A DNA stretch of 32,780 nt from Thaumasiovibrio sp043421945 (GCA_043421945.1 JBHOGO010000053.1:1-32780), one strand, 5' to 3'; shown: positions 15,466 through 24,347, counted from the stretch's first letter. Notes: generated by a model not told the origin, from the letters alone. A program made the numbers and translations.

Positions 15466-18339
15466 TTACCCCCACGCACCAATCTTAGATCGCAACACAT
15501 CTAGCTCTTGCTGCTGCACTTCAACACTGCTGTAACAGTAAGGCTTGAACTTCACGGGCTTATTCAAGGTTTGGTTCACGTACAACGCATAAACTGGCAC
15601 CTTAGTCACTTGCTGCAAGTTAGCTGCATGGCGAGACTTAATTAGTGCGAAGCTATCGTCTTCGGACATCTGCAGGACCACCTTGTGCTTAAACAGATCA
15701 ACGTCACGGCGATCAAATGCTTTCATTAACGAGCGTACGTTATCAAACGACATAATCAGGTGAATACCATATTCCGCGCCGCCTTCAAGCAACTCACGAA
15801 TAATGCCACCCACTTCGCCATGCTCTTTAACGCCAAATCGACCATTCTGCTGTTGCAACTCATTAACACGCTGCGCATCGCTTACCATCACGTAGATACT
15901 AGGCTGAGAGAGCATTTGCTCTTCATCCATGCTGCGACGACGCTCATACTCCTCACCGATAGCATGCAGGTTTTCAGCAAAGGTATTGAACTGCTCGTTG
16001 TAATGCACAGCGCCATTCACACAGTTCTCGGTAGCGCGAGACAAAATACCGTTCCACGGTGAACCTTTAATACTGCGATCGAGCAGGTAGAGTTCGAACT
16101 GATCAGCTGCGTGGTTAATATTCAATTGCACCAGCATGTTACTCAACATACCTAGGCGTGGCTCATTCGCGTCGCCGACAAACAACATGTGCTCATTTGG
16201 ACGACGACGGAACGTCACGTTTGCCTGACCGTGAATATTCATTTCACGCCCCAACCAGTACGCGCTTGGTTTCTCAACCGGATACCATTCATCGTCACCC
16301 AAACCAGCCAAATACTGTGGACGATTGGCAATTTGCATGCGCTCTTCATCCGTTGGGCGTTGGTTGTAATGCGCAAACAGGTGGTTAAGTTGTGGGTTAT
16401 CAACCAGACTTGGCTGCCCTGTACCGTCTAACAAGATAGATTTATGCGAACTGGTCAGCGTTTTTTCTTGTTCCCACTTTTCTGCAAGTTGATCAATCAA
16501 CGAAGCACGCAGCTCATCTGAAAGATAGGTCACACGACCAGCGCGGTTTTTATCGTCATTTGCCGCCGAGTCATTGATCACAACCTGCCCCGCCTCCTTA
16601 CAAGCACGCAGCAATCGCTTGCCGTTCGGACCAAACTCTTGCAAAGCGGTCACATCAGCGTCACTCATCTGCATACCAACACGCAGGTGAATATTACCAA
16701 AGATACTCTGCTGGTTTTGCATACCCGCCGCCCCAAAGCGCTGCGAGCCAACAAACATGTGCACGCCCGCACTTCGACCTTGAGTAGCCAGTTTATCCAT
16801 CAATTCAGAACCAACGCCATCACGATCGTCTTCAAACAACGTTTGATACTCATCAACAACCAGTAACAATCGTGGCAAGGCCCCTTCTGGAGAGCCTGCT
16901 AAACGGTAGTCACGCAGATTATCGAAGCCCAAGCGCTTAAACATCTCGTTACGACGGATCATCTCATCAACCAGTTCGTTAAGTACGCTACGAGACAGAT
17001 CAGGTGAGGTATTTAGCGACACGACTTTCGCATGTGGCAGGCTTGGGTAGCACTTAAACTCAACCCCTTGCTTACCATCGATTAGGTATAGTTGCAGCTC
17101 GTCTGGGCTGTAGCTACACGCTAACCCTAAGATCATCGCATGATAAAGATTCGACTTACCGGCACCGGTCATTGCCCCCAACATACCGTGAGCACAGATC
17201 TGACGTCCATTACTCTCACCAAACCAGAGCTCGAGGTCATCTTTTTTCGCACCAGAACCACCAATCGCAACACGGATTTCATAGTCAGATTTTTTCTGCC
17301 ACCATGACGCTGAGTCAGTATTGGTGACATCGGTAAACTCGAGTTTACTCTCTTTAGGTTTCGCCTTAGCTACCATGTCCAAAATGGTGTTGATGGTCTC
17401 ATCACTTAAAAGCGAGTTAGACAAAGGCGAGATCGCAACGCCAGGTACACATTGCTCAACGTTTGCTGTACCAATATCAATTAGACGATCAAATGCGTCC
17501 ATCGACACACCGCTAGGCAGTTCAACCGAGGTATTGCGCTGAATAACCACATATTTGCCAGCCGTTGGTCCTGCATTGGCAATTTTAGCCAAAAGCTCAA
17601 TCGAGCGACGGTCGTAACCTTTCGGGAAGTTAGCGGCAAAAATAAACTCAAACTTTTCGTTACCTCGAATATCCTCATCAACGTCTTGCAGACGCTTAGT
17701 GCGATTATCAAGATAGTTTTCCTTAATACGCTTAATATCGTTTAAAACTTCATCAAGTACATTTGCGACGTCATGACCTAGCGGGCGCTTAAATGGAATT
17801 TGCTTAAAGTAAGGGAAGCTTTCGCCCATCCGAGCTGGGTCTAACAGACAAAATTGCGATACATTTGGCAACATCATATTTAGTCGCATAACCATGTTAT
17901 GCATTAAATAGAGTTTTTCCTCTTGTGTATTATCATCGACGTCATAATAAAAACTACTTTCAGTCGCCATGAATTCATGCGATAGCGGCAAATAAACCTG
18001 CTTACCATTATCATCTAACGTCTGATAAGCCGTCGTAATGCGGTCTGGAATATGCAGTGCATCAAACTTAAATTCAGAAAAGTCAAATGCATTCAAGCTT
18101 GGCTGATAAATAGGCAATACACGCTTCGTCACATCACAAATAGCCTGATAATGTGTCGCCTTTTCTATCTTTGTTTTCGACAATGATTCTGAAAATACTT
18201 CCTCGACTCGTTTGACGAGATTAGAGCAAGCTTGCTGAGCATCATTAATGTGCTTTTCAATACCAGATAGCTTACGCGACTCTTTATCAAGAAAGCTCAA
18301 CAAGCTTTCTTGTGCACTCTTCTTGTGGTTATTGCTCAT
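15466..18339 (-). CDS. FtsK/SpoIIIE-type ATPase with one active and one degenerate P-loop domain
   Basis: 957 residues. The N-terminal third (1-340) is helical/coiled coil plus a region, NFPKGYDRRSIELLAKIANAG (238-258), that resembles segments preceding FtsK domains in other large FtsK-like ATPases. The first ATPase domain has Walker A GAMTGAGKS (388-396), Walker B LLLVVDE (491-497) and the FtsK-typical GRSAGVHMFVGSQ (521-533). A second P-loop-like domain follows about 690-940. Its Walker A is degenerate (GDANEPRLG, 722-730) and its Walker B reads VMVSD, so it probably does not hydrolyse ATP. Tandem active/degenerate FtsK domains are a hallmark of the EccC/EssC motors of type VII secretion, but those carry N-terminal membrane helices and this one has none. 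The ATG follows AGGAG by eight bases. Confidence 0.88.
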   Translation of the reverse strand: MSNNHKKSAQESLLSFLDKESRKLSGIEKHINDAQQACSNLVKRVEEVFSESLSKTKIEKATHYQAICDVTKRVLPIYQPSLNAFDFSEFKFDALHIPDRITTAYQTLDDNGKQVYLPLSHEFMATESSFYYDVDDNTQEEKLYLMHNMVMRLNMMLPNVSQFCLLDPARMGESFPYFKQIPFKRPLGHDVANVLDEVLNDIKRIKENYLDNRTKRLQDVDEDIRGNEKFEFIFAANFPKGYDRRSIELLAKIANAGPTAGKYVVIQRNTSVELPSGVSMDAFDRLIDIGTANVEQCVPGVAISPLSNSLLSDETINTILDMVAKAKPKESKLEFTDVTNTDSASWWQKKSDYEIRVAIGGSGAKKDDLELWFGESNGRQICAHGMLGAMTGAGKSNLYHAMILGLACSYSPDELQLYLIDGKQGVEFKCYPSLPHAKVVSLNTSPDLSRSVLNELVDEMIRRNEMFKRLGFDNLRDYRLAGSPEGALPRLLLVVDEYQTLFEDDRDGVGSELMDKLATQGRSAGVHMFVGSQRFGAAGMQNQQSIFGNIHLRVGMQMSDADVTALQEFGPNGKRLLRACKEAGQVVINDSAANDDKNRAGRVTYLSDELRASLIDQLAEKWEQEKTLTSSHKSILLDGTGQPSLVDNPQLNHLFAHYNQRPTDEERMQIANRPQYLAGLGDDEWYPVEKPSAYWLGREMNIHGQANVTFRRRPNEHMLFVGDANEPRLGMLSNMLVQLNINHAADQFELYLLDRSIKGSPWNGILSRATENCVNGAVHYNEQFNTFAENLHAIGEEYERRRSMDEEQMLSQPSIYVMVSDAQRVNELQQQNGRFGVKEHGEVGGIIRELLEGGAEYGIHLIMSFDNVRSLMKAFDRRDVDLFKHKVVLQMSEDDSFALIKSRHAANLQQVTKVPVYALYVNQTLNKPVKFKPYCYSSVEVQQQELDVLRSKIGAWG

Positions 18340-18351
18340 AAAAAGTGCTCC

Positions 18352-18945
18352 TTAGGCGTACATAGCAAAGTGGTAAAAAAAGAAAGCAGCCATCATCAAG
18401 CTGGCAGCGAGAGTGGCCATTATACCTTTACGACGCCCTGCAACACGTGCTGACTCGGCATCATCTTTAGCAATACCGGCTTCAATAGCATCGAACGCTC
18501 GTTGGGCTTCTCGGCTAAAATTAGACAGTGAATTTGCTATCTCATTCAACCGCTCAAAGCTATCTAATTCTGCATTATTGATATCAGCAATATCTCGATG
18601 ATGTACTCTTATTTCATTGAAAATATCTTTACCAATGTCCTCCTCAGCCAGCATGTAAATCTTGTCGATTTTATTCAAATCTGCTGGCATTTCAGCTGCG
18701 CAACGTTTGAGAGCTCTGGTTCTGCTATTTACTTTATCCAGCGTGATTTCGTCATTATAAATAATAAAGCGCTTTAATTCCTTATAGCTGCTAGTCAGCT
18801 CAAAAGATTGACGATTAACATTCTCAATAAGTACGCGAATAGATTCTTCGCGATTGACTTTATGCTTGATGCCCTCTGCGTGCTTACTTATCACATCGTA
18901 AAGAGCACCTAACGAAACGACTTCGCTTTGTTGAGGTAATGACAT
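18352..18945 (-). CDS. Tail-anchored helical protein, first gene of the FtsK-like operon
   Basis: 197 residues from the ATG at 18943-18945, which has AGGG five bases upstream; an in-frame TTG five codons earlier is less likely. Residues 1-170 are hydrophilic and helical, with a charged coiled-coil tendency. The last 24 residues (from about 174) form a single hydrophobic helix preceded by the basic stretch RVAGRRKG. This is a C-terminal tail anchor with the bulk of the protein in the cytoplasm. It ends 12 bp before the ATPase start, so the two are co-translated. The family is not recognised. It may anchor the soluble ATPase to the membrane. Confidence 0.78.
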   Translation of the reverse strand: MSLPQQSEVVSLGALYDVISKHAEGIKHKVNREESIRVLIENVNRQSFELTSSYKELKRFIIYNDEITLDKVNSRTRALKRCAAEMPADLNKIDKIYMLAEEDIGKDIFNEIRVHHRDIADINNAELDSFERLNEIANSLSNFSREAQRAFDAIEAGIAKDDAESARVAGRRKGIMATLAASLMMAAFFFYHFAMYA

Positions 18946-19031
18946 GTTATCCCTAGCCAAATATAGAAAGTAATAAATCAGACAAAGAGTAATTTATCAC
19001 CATTCAATAATCAATTATTTCAATGTTCTCT

Positions 19032-19059
19032 CTAATAAAACACCCAACTCGTATGTCAA
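19032..19059 (-). promoter_or_regulatory. Probable sigma70 promoter of the FtsK-like operon
   Basis: On the minus strand there is a perfect -35 TTGACA (19054-19059), a 16-bp spacer and -10 TATTAG (19032-19037). This leaves an 80-90 base untranslated leader before the tail-anchored protein gene. Confidence 0.5.
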
Positions 19060-19275
19060 GAGAATGTCATTTACAAATAGTCTATATAATTGAGTGGCGT
19101 TATTTATCGCAGGTAAATACTTTTCACATTCCATTAAATAACTCAATTCACTAAAACAATAATAGCGTTCAACATTTAACCTCCTGATGTTATGATTTTC
19201 TCATTTTGGATAATTAAGAAACAACGCTGACATGCTCAAAAGTGCATCATGCATGAGCAAAGCCCTCTAAATAGA

Positions 19276-19303
19276 TTGACGCACGTATTTTTTCTGTTAG
19301 CAT
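19276..19303 (+). promoter_or_regulatory. ssrA promoter
   Basis: There is a -35 TTGACG (19276-19281), a 16-bp spacer and -10 TAGCAT (19298-19303), placed about 12 bases before the mature 5' end of tmRNA. Confidence 0.75.
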
Positions 19304-19315
19304 CTAAAGAACTCT

Positions 19316-19684
19316 GGGGCTGATTCAGGATTCGACAGGATCACGAAGGCTTGTGGAGCATGCCGTGGGGCGGTTGGCCACGTAAAAAGCCGCAAAAAAA
19401 TAGTCGCAAACGACGAAAACTACGCACTAGCAGCTTAATAACCTGCTAAGAGCGCTCCTGCCCTAGCTTCCGCTTGTAAGACGGGGAATAACAGGGGTTC
19501 AAACCCAAACAAGATAGCGAGGGAACCTTTGGCTAGAGAGGTGAACCGCGAAATAGAATTCTGGTATGTCTTTGCATGGCGTGTTTGTTCGCAGTGCACT
19601 GACGAGATTAAAGACAAACTAAGCATGTAGCGCCATTGGTTAGACTGATTTTGGACGCGGGTTCAACTCCCGCCAGCTCCACCA
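19316..19684 (+). ncRNA. ssrA: Transfer-messenger RNA (tmRNA)
   Basis: 369 bases. The 5' end GGGGCTGATTCAGGATTCGAC and the 3' end GGGTTCAACTCCCGCC...CTCCACCA form the tRNA-Ala-like domain with its T-arm and CCA. The resume codon GCA is at 19406. The tag frame reads A-N-D-E-N-Y-A-L-A-A and ends in two TAA codons (19436-19441); with the alanine from tmRNA itself this gives AANDENYALAA. It rescues stalled ribosomes together with SmpB. Its 3' end is the integration site of the island that follows; the island copy keeps the gene intact and supplies a new terminator. Confidence 0.99.
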
Positions 19685-19686
19685 AA
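19664..19686 (+). repeat. attL: 23-bp direct repeat at the ssrA 3' end
   Basis: The 23 bp from CAACTCCCGCC to CCACCAAA, covering the T-arm end and acceptor 3' end of ssrA, recur exactly at 30944-30966. This is the left boundary of the island. Confidence 0.9.
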
Positions 19687-19693
19687 CGTTTGG

Positions 19694-19728
19694 AAAGGCG
19701 GTAAGTCATTGACTTACCGCCTTTTTTT
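19694..19728 (+). terminator. Terminator of ssrA supplied by the island
   Basis: A perfect 15-bp inverted repeat (AAAGGCGGTAAGTCA at 19694-19708, complement at 19710-19724) followed by a T-run. It sits just inside the island, so it replaces the native ssrA terminator, which is now probably the hairpin at 30976. Confidence 0.88.
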
Positions 19729-19755
19729 TATCTTTTTTTTGGTTGTGTGCTATTT

Positions 19756-19776
19756 GTACTAAAAGTTGGTACTAAA
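19756..19776. repeat. Possible integrase arm-type sites
   Basis: GTACTAAA occurs at 19756-19763 and 19769-19776 (period 13), directly before the integrase start codon. A shorter copy GTACTAA lies near the other end at 30868-30874. Such repeats near both island ends fit arm-type binding sites, but this is inference. Confidence 0.35.
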
Positions 19777-19777
19777 C

Positions 19778-21061
19778 ATGCGCTATCTAAAGATATCCTT
19801 ATCTGGGATTTGGCAATTCCGTTATCAGATCTCAAAGCCACATAGACACCTCTTTGATGGAAGAAGAGAGATCAAAAAATCCCTGAATACCTCTTCCAAA
19901 GATTCGGCAATCATAGAAGCTTTAAAGCTTGAGTTAGAAATCAGACAAGTCATTAATAGGCAGTCTGATAGTGAAAGCTTGCCCACTTCAATCAGCATAG
20001 CCTCAGCAATACATACTCCTAAGAGGCAGCCTGCCAAACTCTCACCAGAAAATGCGCTAGACAAATATCTCACGTACAAAAGAAGCCATGTCACTGAAAA
20101 AACAGCCATGGCAGCCTACTTAAAGTGTAAAGTAGTACTAGAGCTATCAGGTAAACCATCTATCAACCAAATTCGTAGACCAGACGCAGAAAGAGTCCGT
20201 CAACTACTCTCTCAATACCCTACCAACATAAAAAAACACGATGCATTTACAGGCCTTTCAGGACTAGAAGCAATTGAAAAAAATGGCGAAATAGGTTTGC
20301 CCACACTTAGCAATAGCAGTGTTAAAGACTATTTCCAAAAAGCATCTTCATTTTTTACATGGTGTGAGCAAATGGAATATTGCGATATTAATCCATTTAG
20401 GGCTTTTAAGTTTACCAGTAACAAGAAGATCAGTGAGGCAAAGAATGCTTATACACCTGCGCAATTATCTGCCATTTTTAGTTCTGAGATTTATACCAAG
20501 CTAAAGTTCAAGCACAACTATCAATACTGGCTGCCTTTACTTGCTCGCTATACTGGTGCGCGACTCAATGAGTTATGCCAACTCTATGTCTGTGACATCG
20601 TCCAAGTCGACAACCTCTGGGTAATAGATATAAATGATAGTCAACCACAACAGCGCCTCAAGAACCCTAATTCCCGCCGTAGAGTCCCCATACACCCTGC
20701 CCTCATTAAACTTGGCTTTATAGACTTCATTAAAGCTTTAAAATCACCACGGGTCTTTCCTGAACTAAAGTACGAACGTGATGGCTATGGCACCTCAGCA
20801 TCTAAATGGTATGGCCGTTATAAGAAGTTATTTGGCTTTGGACGAGGACTTGATTTCCACTCCTTTAGACATACTTTTGCAACAGAGCTAAAACAGCTGC
20901 TCGTACCTCAAACTGTGGTTTCAGAACTTATAGGTCATTGCCATGGAAGCATCACCTTTGATCGCTATGGAAAAGATCTAACATTGCCTTCATTGAATGA
21001 CCACATCGTTAGGCTAGATGAAAAAACCACTAAAAATGTGCTCACATTCCATGAGCGATGA
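19778..21061 (+). CDS. Tyrosine recombinase (island integrase 1)
   Basis: 427 residues from the ATG at 19778. An N-terminal arm-binding-like region (about 1-60), a core-binding region (about 90-215) and the catalytic domain are visible. Catalytic residues are Arg 262 (RYTGARLNE), His 361 and Arg 364 (HSFRH), His 387 (LIGHCHG) and Tyr 397 (FDRYG). It should cut and rejoin DNA at the ssrA 3' end. It is the first gene inside attL and points into the island. The ribosome site is weak, and short repeats overlap the leader, so expression may be autoregulated. It is clearly related to the second integrase at 21571 and to the integrase remnant at 28669. Confidence 0.93.
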   Translation: MRYLKISLSGIWQFRYQISKPHRHLFDGRREIKKSLNTSSKDSAIIEALKLELEIRQVINRQSDSESLPTSISIASAIHTPKRQPAKLSPENALDKYLTYKRSHVTEKTAMAAYLKCKVVLELSGKPSINQIRRPDAERVRQLLSQYPTNIKKHDAFTGLSGLEAIEKNGEIGLPTLSNSSVKDYFQKASSFFTWCEQMEYCDINPFRAFKFTSNKKISEAKNAYTPAQLSAIFSSEIYTKLKFKHNYQYWLPLLARYTGARLNELCQLYVCDIVQVDNLWVIDINDSQPQQRLKNPNSRRRVPIHPALIKLGFIDFIKALKSPRVFPELKYERDGYGTSASKWYGRYKKLFGFGRGLDFHSFRHTFATELKQLLVPQTVVSELIGHCHGSITFDRYGKDLTLPSLNDHIVRLDEKTTKNVLTFHER

Positions 21062-21570
21062 ACACAAAACAACCACGATAATCTATCCAGATGCTTCTTG
21101 TTTACGATTTCCTCAACATTTAACGCAAAAAAATCTGTTTAATTATTAACCAAACAGTGTTTTCACTAGAAAATAGATAGAGACAATTTTCTAGTGAATA
21201 TTATTCAAAAAATCAAAATAACATTCAAACAATTAATAAGCCTTGTTTTTTTATAGGAAAAACTTAAAGGGGAAATAATTAAAACCCCTAAATTAAAAAC
21301 ACCAAATATATACAATAACTTAAATAATGGTTAAGTGTTTTATTGCAGAACCCCAAATGATTCGGTCAATTGTTTTTTATAAAAAAAACAAGGGAACCTC
21401 TTTCTGAATCAAGTGTTTTATTGCTTAAAATCAACAACTTGAGAAAATTGATATGAGTCAAACTATCTAGCAATAGTGCCACAGACCGTATTGCCAATAT
21501 AGAAAATAACCACAAGAATAATAACCAACAAACAACAGAAATATTATCAACCAATTAGAAGGGGGGTGTT
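21062..21570. other. AT-rich gap between the two integrases
   Basis: No convincing gene. It contains a 13-bp stem-loop (TTCACTAGAAAAT at 21162-21174 with its complement at 21186-21198) about 100 bp past integrase 1, which may end its transcript. The rest is A/T-rich and should hold the promoter of the next gene. A hydrophobic 62-codon minus-strand frame (21366-21554) was not accepted. Confidence 0.5.
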
Positions 21571-22647
21571 TTGTCAGTAATAAGAAGATGCGTAAACAAT
21601 GTAATTAGAAGACTCCGTAGGGATGATAAGTTCTTAGTGAGCCTATGGTTAGTAAATTACAAAAAACAAATGATGAGCCAAGGCAGAAGTGAGCATTCCT
21701 GTGACGGTACAATTGCTAACATCAAACAGGTTTTATCACTCATCGAACAAACTGATATCCGTAAAATTAGAGGTAATGAGGGTTATGCAGCAGCAACATT
21801 ACTAGTAAGAGTTCCTTTGAACCTACACAAAAAAGCTTGTTTTAAAGGTCTCTCTACCATTGAGGCAATCGCAGCAAACAGGGAGCTGAATAATGATGTG
21901 CTAGCTACTGCAACAGTCAAAGGCAAACTTCAGGAAACCTCAACATTTTTCAAATACCTTATAAGACTAGAGGTAACTGATATTAATCCTTTTTTTGGAT
22001 TAAAGGTGCAATGTGATGGTAAGGAGCATGTCCGCTTACCCCTCTCCAACCAGCAGCTTTGTTTATGGTTCAGTCTAAAATGTTACAAGCTTGGTAAATC
22101 AAAAAGTCCATATCATTACTGGGTGCCTTTGATACTCAGATACACCGGAGCTCGCCTAAATGAAATTTGTCAGTTGTTAGCAGTAGATGTTTTCGAGCGT
22201 GATGGTAACTGGTTTATTGAAATCAGAGCTACTAGTGAAGGGCAAACGCTAAAAACAGCAAATGCAAAGCGCTTTGTCCCAGTTTCAAACGAACTGATTC
22301 GGCTTGGTTTCATTGAATTTGCTCAGAAATCGAGAGGCTGCTTATTTCCTGAACTCCCTTTAATCAAAGGCAGAAGAAGCCCAAATGCGACAAAGTGGGC
22401 TATTTATTGGAGAGGTAAGCTCGGTTTGGGCCGCGGATACGATCTCCACTCACTACGACACAACTTTATCAATGAACTGAAGAATTCTGGTGTTGCAGAG
22501 GAGGTTGCGGCGGAGATTGTAGGCCACAACCATCATGCGTTTACGTACACAACTTATGGTCATCAGTACTCAAATGAAATACTGGTAGATTGCGTCAACA
22601 AGATCGACACATCTGCTACACAAAACGTTACTCCTTACAGAAACTAG
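21571..22647 (+). CDS. Tyrosine recombinase (island integrase 2)
   Basis: 358 residues. The start is TTG, supported by AAGGGGGG four to six bases upstream. The full catalytic set is present: Arg 195 (RYTGARLNE), His 293 and Arg 296 (HSLRH), His 319 (VGHNHH) and Tyr 329 (TTYG). It shares long stretches with integrase 1 (YW-PL-RYTGARLNE-CQL, FPEL, LG-GRG-D-HS-RH), but its N-terminus is shorter and appears to lack the arm-binding region. A paired set of related recombinases in one element suggests they act together or as a heteromer. It ends 19 bp before the YfjI-like gene and is probably co-transcribed with it. Confidence 0.9.
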   Translation: MSVIRRCVNNVIRRLRRDDKFLVSLWLVNYKKQMMSQGRSEHSCDGTIANIKQVLSLIEQTDIRKIRGNEGYAAATLLVRVPLNLHKKACFKGLSTIEAIAANRELNNDVLATATVKGKLQETSTFFKYLIRLEVTDINPFFGLKVQCDGKEHVRLPLSNQQLCLWFSLKCYKLGKSKSPYHYWVPLILRYTGARLNEICQLLAVDVFERDGNWFIEIRATSEGQTLKTANAKRFVPVSNELIRLGFIEFAQKSRGCLFPELPLIKGRRSPNATKWAIYWRGKLGLGRGYDLHSLRHNFINELKNSGVAEEVAAEIVGHNHHAFTYTTYGHQYSNEILVDCVNKIDTSATQNVTPYRN

Positions 22648-22666
22648 CATCGGAAAAATTAGAGCA

Positions 22667-24292
22667 ATGAACATTTTTGGATTAAAAAGCAAATTAAGCA
22701 AAGCTGCACACACTGATTCTAAGTCAAATGCCACGAAAACCAGTGAATTATCACCTGATCATGTGGTTAACCATGCTGAGATATCATTAACTCCTCCGGT
22801 ATTAACACCGGAAGCAAACAAAACTGATTGGAACAAACCTAAACCGCTAGTTAATGAAGTAAGCGTAGCGCCACCTTTTACCTCTGACTTATTGCCTTCA
22901 TCAATGTATCAGTTTGCTTCGTGTGAAGCCCAGCGCATGGATAATGCCCCAACCGAGTTTATCGGGACTCCCTTAGTCATCTGCCTCGGTTCATTGATTG
23001 GGCAATCGGTTGACATACAACCGAAGGAGCTTGATATAGGATGGAGAGTGAATCCTAATCTGTGGGGAATGGTGATCGGTACTCCATCAATGAAGAAGTC
23101 TCCATGTATGGACGTTGCTATTTCATTTCTACATGAAGTACAGCGTGAGTTAATTGACCCGATGAATGTTGCCAACGCTGAGTATGCTGAATCAAGGAAC
23201 AAGTTGATTGAGAGTCAGATAGCTGAAATGAAAGCTGAGTTAGATTCTCTAATCTCTGAAGGGTGTGAGCAAGAAGCAAAATCTCTAGCTAAGAAAATTG
23301 CGAATACAAAGGAATCTCGAGCATTGAAACGCTCCTTGGTAGCCAACGACACCACAACTCAAGCTCTGCAAATCAAACTTGTCGATAACCCGAATGGAAT
23401 CACGCTATCACGCGATGAATTAATTGGTTGGTTCAATGATCTCAACAAACAAGGACGCGAATCTGATCGAGCCATGTACCTACAAGCATTCAATGCATCT
23501 AAATCACCGTATGAGGTTGAAAGAGTCGGTAGAGAGAACATCGTCATTCCCTCAATGACAATTTCGATCCTTGGAGGAATACAACCATCTCGGCTATCGG
23601 AAATTCTAGAAGAGAGAAGTTCTGGGAAAGGAAATGATGGGCTGTTTGAGCGCTTTCAACTGTCTGTGTTTCCGGATGCAAATCAAGGCTATTACACGGA
23701 TATAGCTCCAGATCTCAAACACAAAGAGATTGTGACCGATATCTTCATGAAGCTAGCTCAAATTGAGCCTAATGAGACGAATACTTGCAAATACGATAGG
23801 GACGCACAGGCTTTGTGGGGAAGCAGCTGGTCAGAAGAATCCGCTTTACAGGTTCAAACCATGGACGAAGGTTGGCAAGCTCTAAAGGGCAAACATCCTG
23901 CTTTGTTAGCCAAGCTATCCCTAATTTTTCATTTGGTTGAAGAAGCTGAAAATTGCCAGTCTGAAGGCTTTACATTCTCTAAAGTCATTCGTAAACACCA
24001 CCTCGAACGAGCGATCAAATGGCTGACGTTCCTTGATTTGCACATGGAGAAAATCATCAAATTTGGTGAAGGAAAGGGGAAGTTAACTAGTGCACAAACT
24101 CTGTTAGGAAAGCTAAAGGAGTTTGATCAACCCTTTAGCAATCGAGATGTGAGCCAGAAAGGTTGGTCGAACCTCACAACTCAAAAGCAAAGAGATCGTG
24201 CTTTCGAAGAATTAACAACTGCTGGTTATATTCGATTGATTGAAGGTCGAAGTAAGAAGTTTGAAATTCACCCTGATTACCGAAAGAAGTAA
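22667..24292 (+). CDS. YfjI-like protein, DUF3987 family
   Basis: 541 residues. A polar, low-complexity N-terminus (1-70) is followed by a domain with NLWGMVIGTPSMKKSP, a P-loop-like motif (GTPSMKKS, 138-145) typical of DUF3987/YfjI proteins. A coiled-coil insert follows (about 160-215), then ISILGGIQPSRL (about 300) and the FERF segment. The C-terminus looks like a winged-helix end. Members are common in islands and satellites, including CP4-57, which also sits at ssrA in E. coli. They resemble replication proteins, but their biochemical role is not established. A long inverted repeat of ACCTAC units directly follows the gene. Confidence 0.8.
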   Translation: MNIFGLKSKLSKAAHTDSKSNATKTSELSPDHVVNHAEISLTPPVLTPEANKTDWNKPKPLVNEVSVAPPFTSDLLPSSMYQFASCEAQRMDNAPTEFIGTPLVICLGSLIGQSVDIQPKELDIGWRVNPNLWGMVIGTPSMKKSPCMDVAISFLHEVQRELIDPMNVANAEYAESRNKLIESQIAEMKAELDSLISEGCEQEAKSLAKKIANTKESRALKRSLVANDTTTQALQIKLVDNPNGITLSRDELIGWFNDLNKQGRESDRAMYLQAFNASKSPYEVERVGRENIVIPSMTISILGGIQPSRLSEILEERSSGKGNDGLFERFQLSVFPDANQGYYTDIAPDLKHKEIVTDIFMKLAQIEPNETNTCKYDRDAQALWGSSWSEESALQVQTMDEGWQALKGKHPALLAKLSLIFHLVEEAENCQSEGFTFSKVIRKHHLERAIKWLTFLDLHMEKIIKFGEGKGKLTSAQTLLGKLKEFDQPFSNRDVSQKGWSNLTTQKQRDRAFEELTTAGYIRLIEGRSKKFEIHPDYRKK

Positions 24293-24302
24293 ACTCACGC
24301 AG

Positions 24303-24347
24303 CACCTACAACACCTACATAATCAATTTTTGTAGGTGTTGTAGGTG
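24303..24347. repeat. 17-bp inverted repeat of CACCTACAA units
   Basis: CACCTACAACACCTACA (24303-24319) pairs perfectly with 24331-24347 across an 11-base loop. Each arm is itself two copies of an ACCTAC unit. A closely related unit, CACCTACAAAACCTAC, recurs at 30843-30858 near the island end. Lack of a T-run argues against a simple terminator; an iteron or origin-like site is possible. Confidence 0.6.

Larger units (their letters stand above)
18946..19315. other. AT-rich divergent intergenic region between the FtsK-like operon and ssrA
   Basis: This 370-bp stretch holds the two divergent promoters listed separately. It also has an 8-bp inverted repeat (AATTGAGT at 19088-19095 with ACTCAATT at 19141-19148), and on the minus strand a stop-free run with a strong AGGAGG at 19180-19185 that has no matching start codon (see findings). 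No confident gene was found. Confidence 0.55.

Noticed and set aside
16158..16431. Plus-strand frames inside the FtsK-like ATPase gene
   Set aside because: They are antisense to a conserved coding region and have unusual His/Arg/Thr composition.
21366..21554. Hydrophobic 62-codon minus-strand frame between the integrases
   Set aside because: TTG start without a ribosome site in very A/T-rich DNA; hydrophobicity follows from the base composition.
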